Below, piece after piece: positions 62,091-64,000 of a DNA stretch of 64,000 nt. Numbering within the stretch: position 1 is the first letter of the stretch; the number at the start of each line of letters is the position of its first letter. The translations under genes and the position numbers were made by a program. The notes under the pieces were generated by a model, which did not search any database, was not told where the DNA came from, and worked only from the letters and a program-made list of their open reading frames with translations. Source of the DNA: Candidatus Gastranaerophilales bacterium (GTDB lineage Bacteria > Cyanobacteriota > Vampirovibrionia > Gastranaerophilales > Gastranaerophilaceae); contig CALUUP010000002.1 in NCBI GenBank assembly GCA_944323985.1, positions 1 through 64,000 on the forward strand, read 5' to 3'.

Positions 62091-62957
62091 ATGAAAAATA
62101 TAAAAATTAATGAAGAAAAATGTATTCACTGTGGTCTATGTATAACAGATTGTGTATCATCTTGCATAGGTTTTGATAAAAACAATTTCCCCGAGATGAA
62201 GGAAGAAAATCGCTGTATATCTTGTGGACATTGTATGTCAATTTGTCCTACCGGGGCTTTATCCTTTAATGATAAAAATCCTGACGAATTAGAAAAAGTA
62301 AATTATGATGATATATTAGGTTTAATAAAATCAAGAAGAAGTGTAAGACAATATAAAGAAGAAGAAATACCAGCTGAAACATTACAAAAATTAAAAGAAA
62401 TGCTTCCTTATATTCCAACAGGTTGTAATTCTCATGCTTTGCATTTTTCAATAGTAGAAAAAAAATCAGTAATGGATGTTATAAGAAAAAAAGTAAATGA
62501 TTTATTATTAAAAACAATGTCTTATAAAGCATTATCTCCATTAATGAATAAGTTTTCAAGATATAAAGATTCATTTTTAAATGGCGAAGATGTAATTTTC
62601 AGAAATGCACCCCATATGATAGTAGTATCATCACCACTTACTGCACCTTGTGCAAATATAGATCCGATTATTGCATTAAGCTATATAGAATTGTATGCCC
62701 AACATCTTGGTTTAGGCACTTGTTGGTGCGGATTCGCGGAAATTTGTATAAAAATGTTCCCTGAACTTTGTGAAATCCTTGAAATTCCATCCGGATATAA
62801 ACCGGTCTATGCAATGTTATTAGGAATACCAAGCATAAAATATCAAAGAGTTATTGCTCCTGAGGATTATAAAATTTCTGAAATTAGAGAAATAAAAGAA
62901 AAAGATTCTTGTATTTTTTGTAAAATTAAAAGATTTGTTACAAATTTTCTAAGATAA
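62091..62957 (+). CDS. ferredoxin-nitroreductase fusion protein
   Basis: A protein of about 288 residues with two N-terminal [4Fe-4S] motifs (CIHCGLCITDCVSSCIG and CISCGHCMSICPTGAL). A nitroreductase domain follows from residue about 75, with IKSRRSVRQYKEEEIP and later GLGTCWCGFAEI. Such fusions use ferredoxin-level electrons directly. CIFCKIK near the C-terminus adds two cysteines. ATG 62091 is chosen because CAGGAGAG precedes it. The substrate is unknown. Confidence 0.88.
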   Translation: MKNIKINEEKCIHCGLCITDCVSSCIGFDKNNFPEMKEENRCISCGHCMSICPTGALSFNDKNPDELEKVNYDDILGLIKSRRSVRQYKEEEIPAETLQKLKEMLPYIPTGCNSHALHFSIVEKKSVMDVIRKKVNDLLLKTMSYKALSPLMNKFSRYKDSFLNGEDVIFRNAPHMIVVSSPLTAPCANIDPIIALSYIELYAQHLGLGTCWCGFAEICIKMFPELCEILEIPSGYKPVYAMLLGIPSIKYQRVIAPEDYKISEIREIKEKDSCIFCKIKRFVTNFLR

Positions 62958-62961
62958 ATAA

Positions 62962-62996
62962 AAAAAGAGTGTTAATAAATTATTAACACTCTTTTT
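62962..62996. terminator. bidirectional Rho-independent terminator
   Basis: A 16-bp stem (62962-62977 with 62981-62996, core GAGTGTTAATA) with an AAT loop and A/T runs on both sides lies between the convergent ferredoxin-nitroreductase and glycosyltransferase genes. Confidence 0.9.
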
Positions 62997-62999
62997 CAT

Positions 63000-63728
63000 T
63001 TATTTAACCCAATATTTATCGAGCCATTTTGTCGGTTTAATATATCTAAAACCTAATTTTCCAAAGTATCCTTTATATGCTTGTTCAGGATTAGGTTTAC
63101 CGTGAAAAATCAAAATCTTTGCTTCTTCAGGATCTCTAGGCACTTTAAACCAACAAATTGGAAACTTATGTAAGCATTGTCTTTTAAAACTTACTACCCA
63201 ATCTTTTGGCCAATATTTTAAAAGTCCTTTTCTATCCATCTCATAAGATAAAAAAGCTTGTTCATTTTTATATCTATCTCTAATCGTTTTTCCTTCCTGA
63301 TAAAAATGTTCAATAATTTCTGGATGCTTTCCAACTTCAAATCTAAAAACAGAAGAATTTCCGATAATATCATGTGGGAAATCATAGTCTTTTGAAATTA
63401 AAAAACTACCTTCTACTTCGAAAAACGGATCAAGCGAACTTCTTATTATAATATCCAAATCTAAAAATAAAGCAGTACCTTCTAAATCAGAAAGAGGATT
63501 TGCAAATAGTCCCAATTTTTTCCACATTCTATCAGGAATCCCCTCATCATTCAATTCCGGCAAAGGTCTAATTTCAACTCCTTCAATAATACCCTCTGCA
63601 TTATCAGTAAAACAAACAAACCTATGCGGTAAACTTAAATTTTTTTCAACCATTTTATAAAGTTTATTTACATATTCAGGTCCAAATTTTGTCCCCCACT
63701 TTATACATATAACATTCCGTTTTTCCAT
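63000..63728 (-). CDS. glycosyltransferase, GT8-like with DxD motif
   Basis: A 242-residue protein. NVICIKWGTKFGPEYVNKLY and FVCFTDNAEGI form the start of a GT-A fold. The metal/donor motif is LFLDLDIII (about 92), and NSSVFRFE and FHGKPNPEQA follow; the last corresponds to the HxxGxxKPW-type end of GT8. The family is often described as hypothetical glycosyltransferase in capsule or LPS work. GGGAG precedes the ATG. It lies apart from the main glycan locus. Confidence 0.8.
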   Translation of the reverse strand: MEKRNVICIKWGTKFGPEYVNKLYKMVEKNLSLPHRFVCFTDNAEGIIEGVEIRPLPELNDEGIPDRMWKKLGLFANPLSDLEGTALFLDLDIIIRSSLDPFFEVEGSFLISKDYDFPHDIIGNSSVFRFEVGKHPEIIEHFYQEGKTIRDRYKNEQAFLSYEMDRKGLLKYWPKDWVVSFKRQCLHKFPICWFKVPRDPEEAKILIFHGKPNPEQAYKGYFGKLGFRYIKPTKWLDKYWVK

Positions 63729-63772
63729 ACTTAAAACTCCCTTACTACTCTGCTTAGGATAGCATAAATCAA

Positions 63773-64000
63773 TTAATTAAACAATTCTTTATTCATTTTA
63801 TCAATTTTTTTTCTAAAATCTTTATCTATTTCTAAAACTTTAGAATGATTTATTGCCTCCAAAAAAATTTTGTCATCAATCTTATTAGCCACATCAATTC
63901 TTGCAGGCACAACCAAACCTGTAGATAAAAAATATTCACTACATCTGGAAGAAGACAAATATCTTATAAATTTTAGGGCAGCTTCTTTATGTTTAGATTC
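63773..64000 (-). CDS. sugar ABC transporter substrate-binding protein, C-terminal part (runs off window)
   Basis: The frame is open from the window edge to the stop at 63773 and encodes 75 residues. ESKHKEAALKFIRYLSS and YFLSTGLVVPARIDVA match the end of family 1 extracellular solute-binding proteins, where the helix AxxFxxFLxS and the GxxPxR segment recur. The gene continues beyond 64000, so the signal peptide, ligand and transporter partners cannot be seen. Confidence 0.75.
   Translation of the reverse strand, partial: ESKHKEAALKFIRYLSSSRCSEYFLSTGLVVPARIDVANKIDDKIFLEAINHSKVLEIDKDFRKKIDKMNKELFN

Overview
Organism. The window is AT-rich, dense in genes and looks like a strict anaerobe with a Gram-negative type envelope. 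It encodes a 2-oxoacid:ferredoxin oxidoreductase, a three-domain NifU with NifS, a flavin reductase fused to rubredoxin, two nitroreductases, an S-layer-homology (SLH) protein, an arabinose-5-phosphate isomerase (Kdo route), a heptosyltransferase-like enzyme, LL-diaminopimelate-type lysine/peptidoglycan genes and a flagellar cap protein. Several otherwise unrelated proteins share a short N-terminal motif around Asn-Phe-x-Gly/Arg. I infer a gut member of the non-photosynthetic cyanobacterial relatives (Vampirovibrionia/Melainabacteria, order Gastranaerophilales). No 16S rRNA is present, so this is inference.

Layout. 1-450: tRNA-Leu(UAA) whose 5' end sits in a 115-bp tandem repeat. 449-1882: two YtxH-like and two small membrane genes in alternation. 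1965-7707: murT-pdxJ facing a tight nifU-nifS-mscS-rlmH unit. 7840-21341: fliD, lepA, an LL-DAP-type aminotransferase, dapF, hisS, an SLH protein and two divergent GH77 paralogues. 21363-25837: four-subunit oxidoreductase operon interrupted by a four-helix-bundle gene with inverted-repeat ends, plus a GlcF/LutA-like Fe-S protein. 25959-29519: kdsD, a CDF transporter, nth and small genes. 29692-38978: glycan locus of glycosyltransferases, an acyltransferase, an FrhB-like protein, a pyruvyl transferase and UDP-glucose dehydrogenase. 38979-40050: tmRNA flanked by hairpin-rich GC-richer DNA that repeats the tmRNA 5' end. 40051-46559: UDG, flavin reductase-rubredoxin, rpmI-rplT with a structured leader, a divergent promoter pair with mirrored 21-bp boxes and a possible small RNA, and the cdd/HD-phosphohydrolase/ybeY/dgkA unit. 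46724-64000: mostly small hypothetical proteins, thrB, adenine deaminase, AAA+ and kinase-like proteins with the NF-motif, an LCP protein, nitroreductases, a permease, a glycosyltransferase, and the 3' end of a sugar-ABC binding protein running off the window.

Most notable. (1) The four-helix-bundle gene at 23198-23590 lies between 36-bp inverted repeats; one repeat supplies its Shine-Dalgarno and TTG start directly after the host gene's stop codon. Shorter gene-less relatives occur behind korC-type and dapF genes, which looks like a small mobile cassette. (2) The N-terminal NF-x-G/R motif marks a set of unrelated proteins, several membrane-tethered. (3) Both stable RNA genes (tRNA-Leu, tmRNA) have a duplicated 5' end with inserted DNA.
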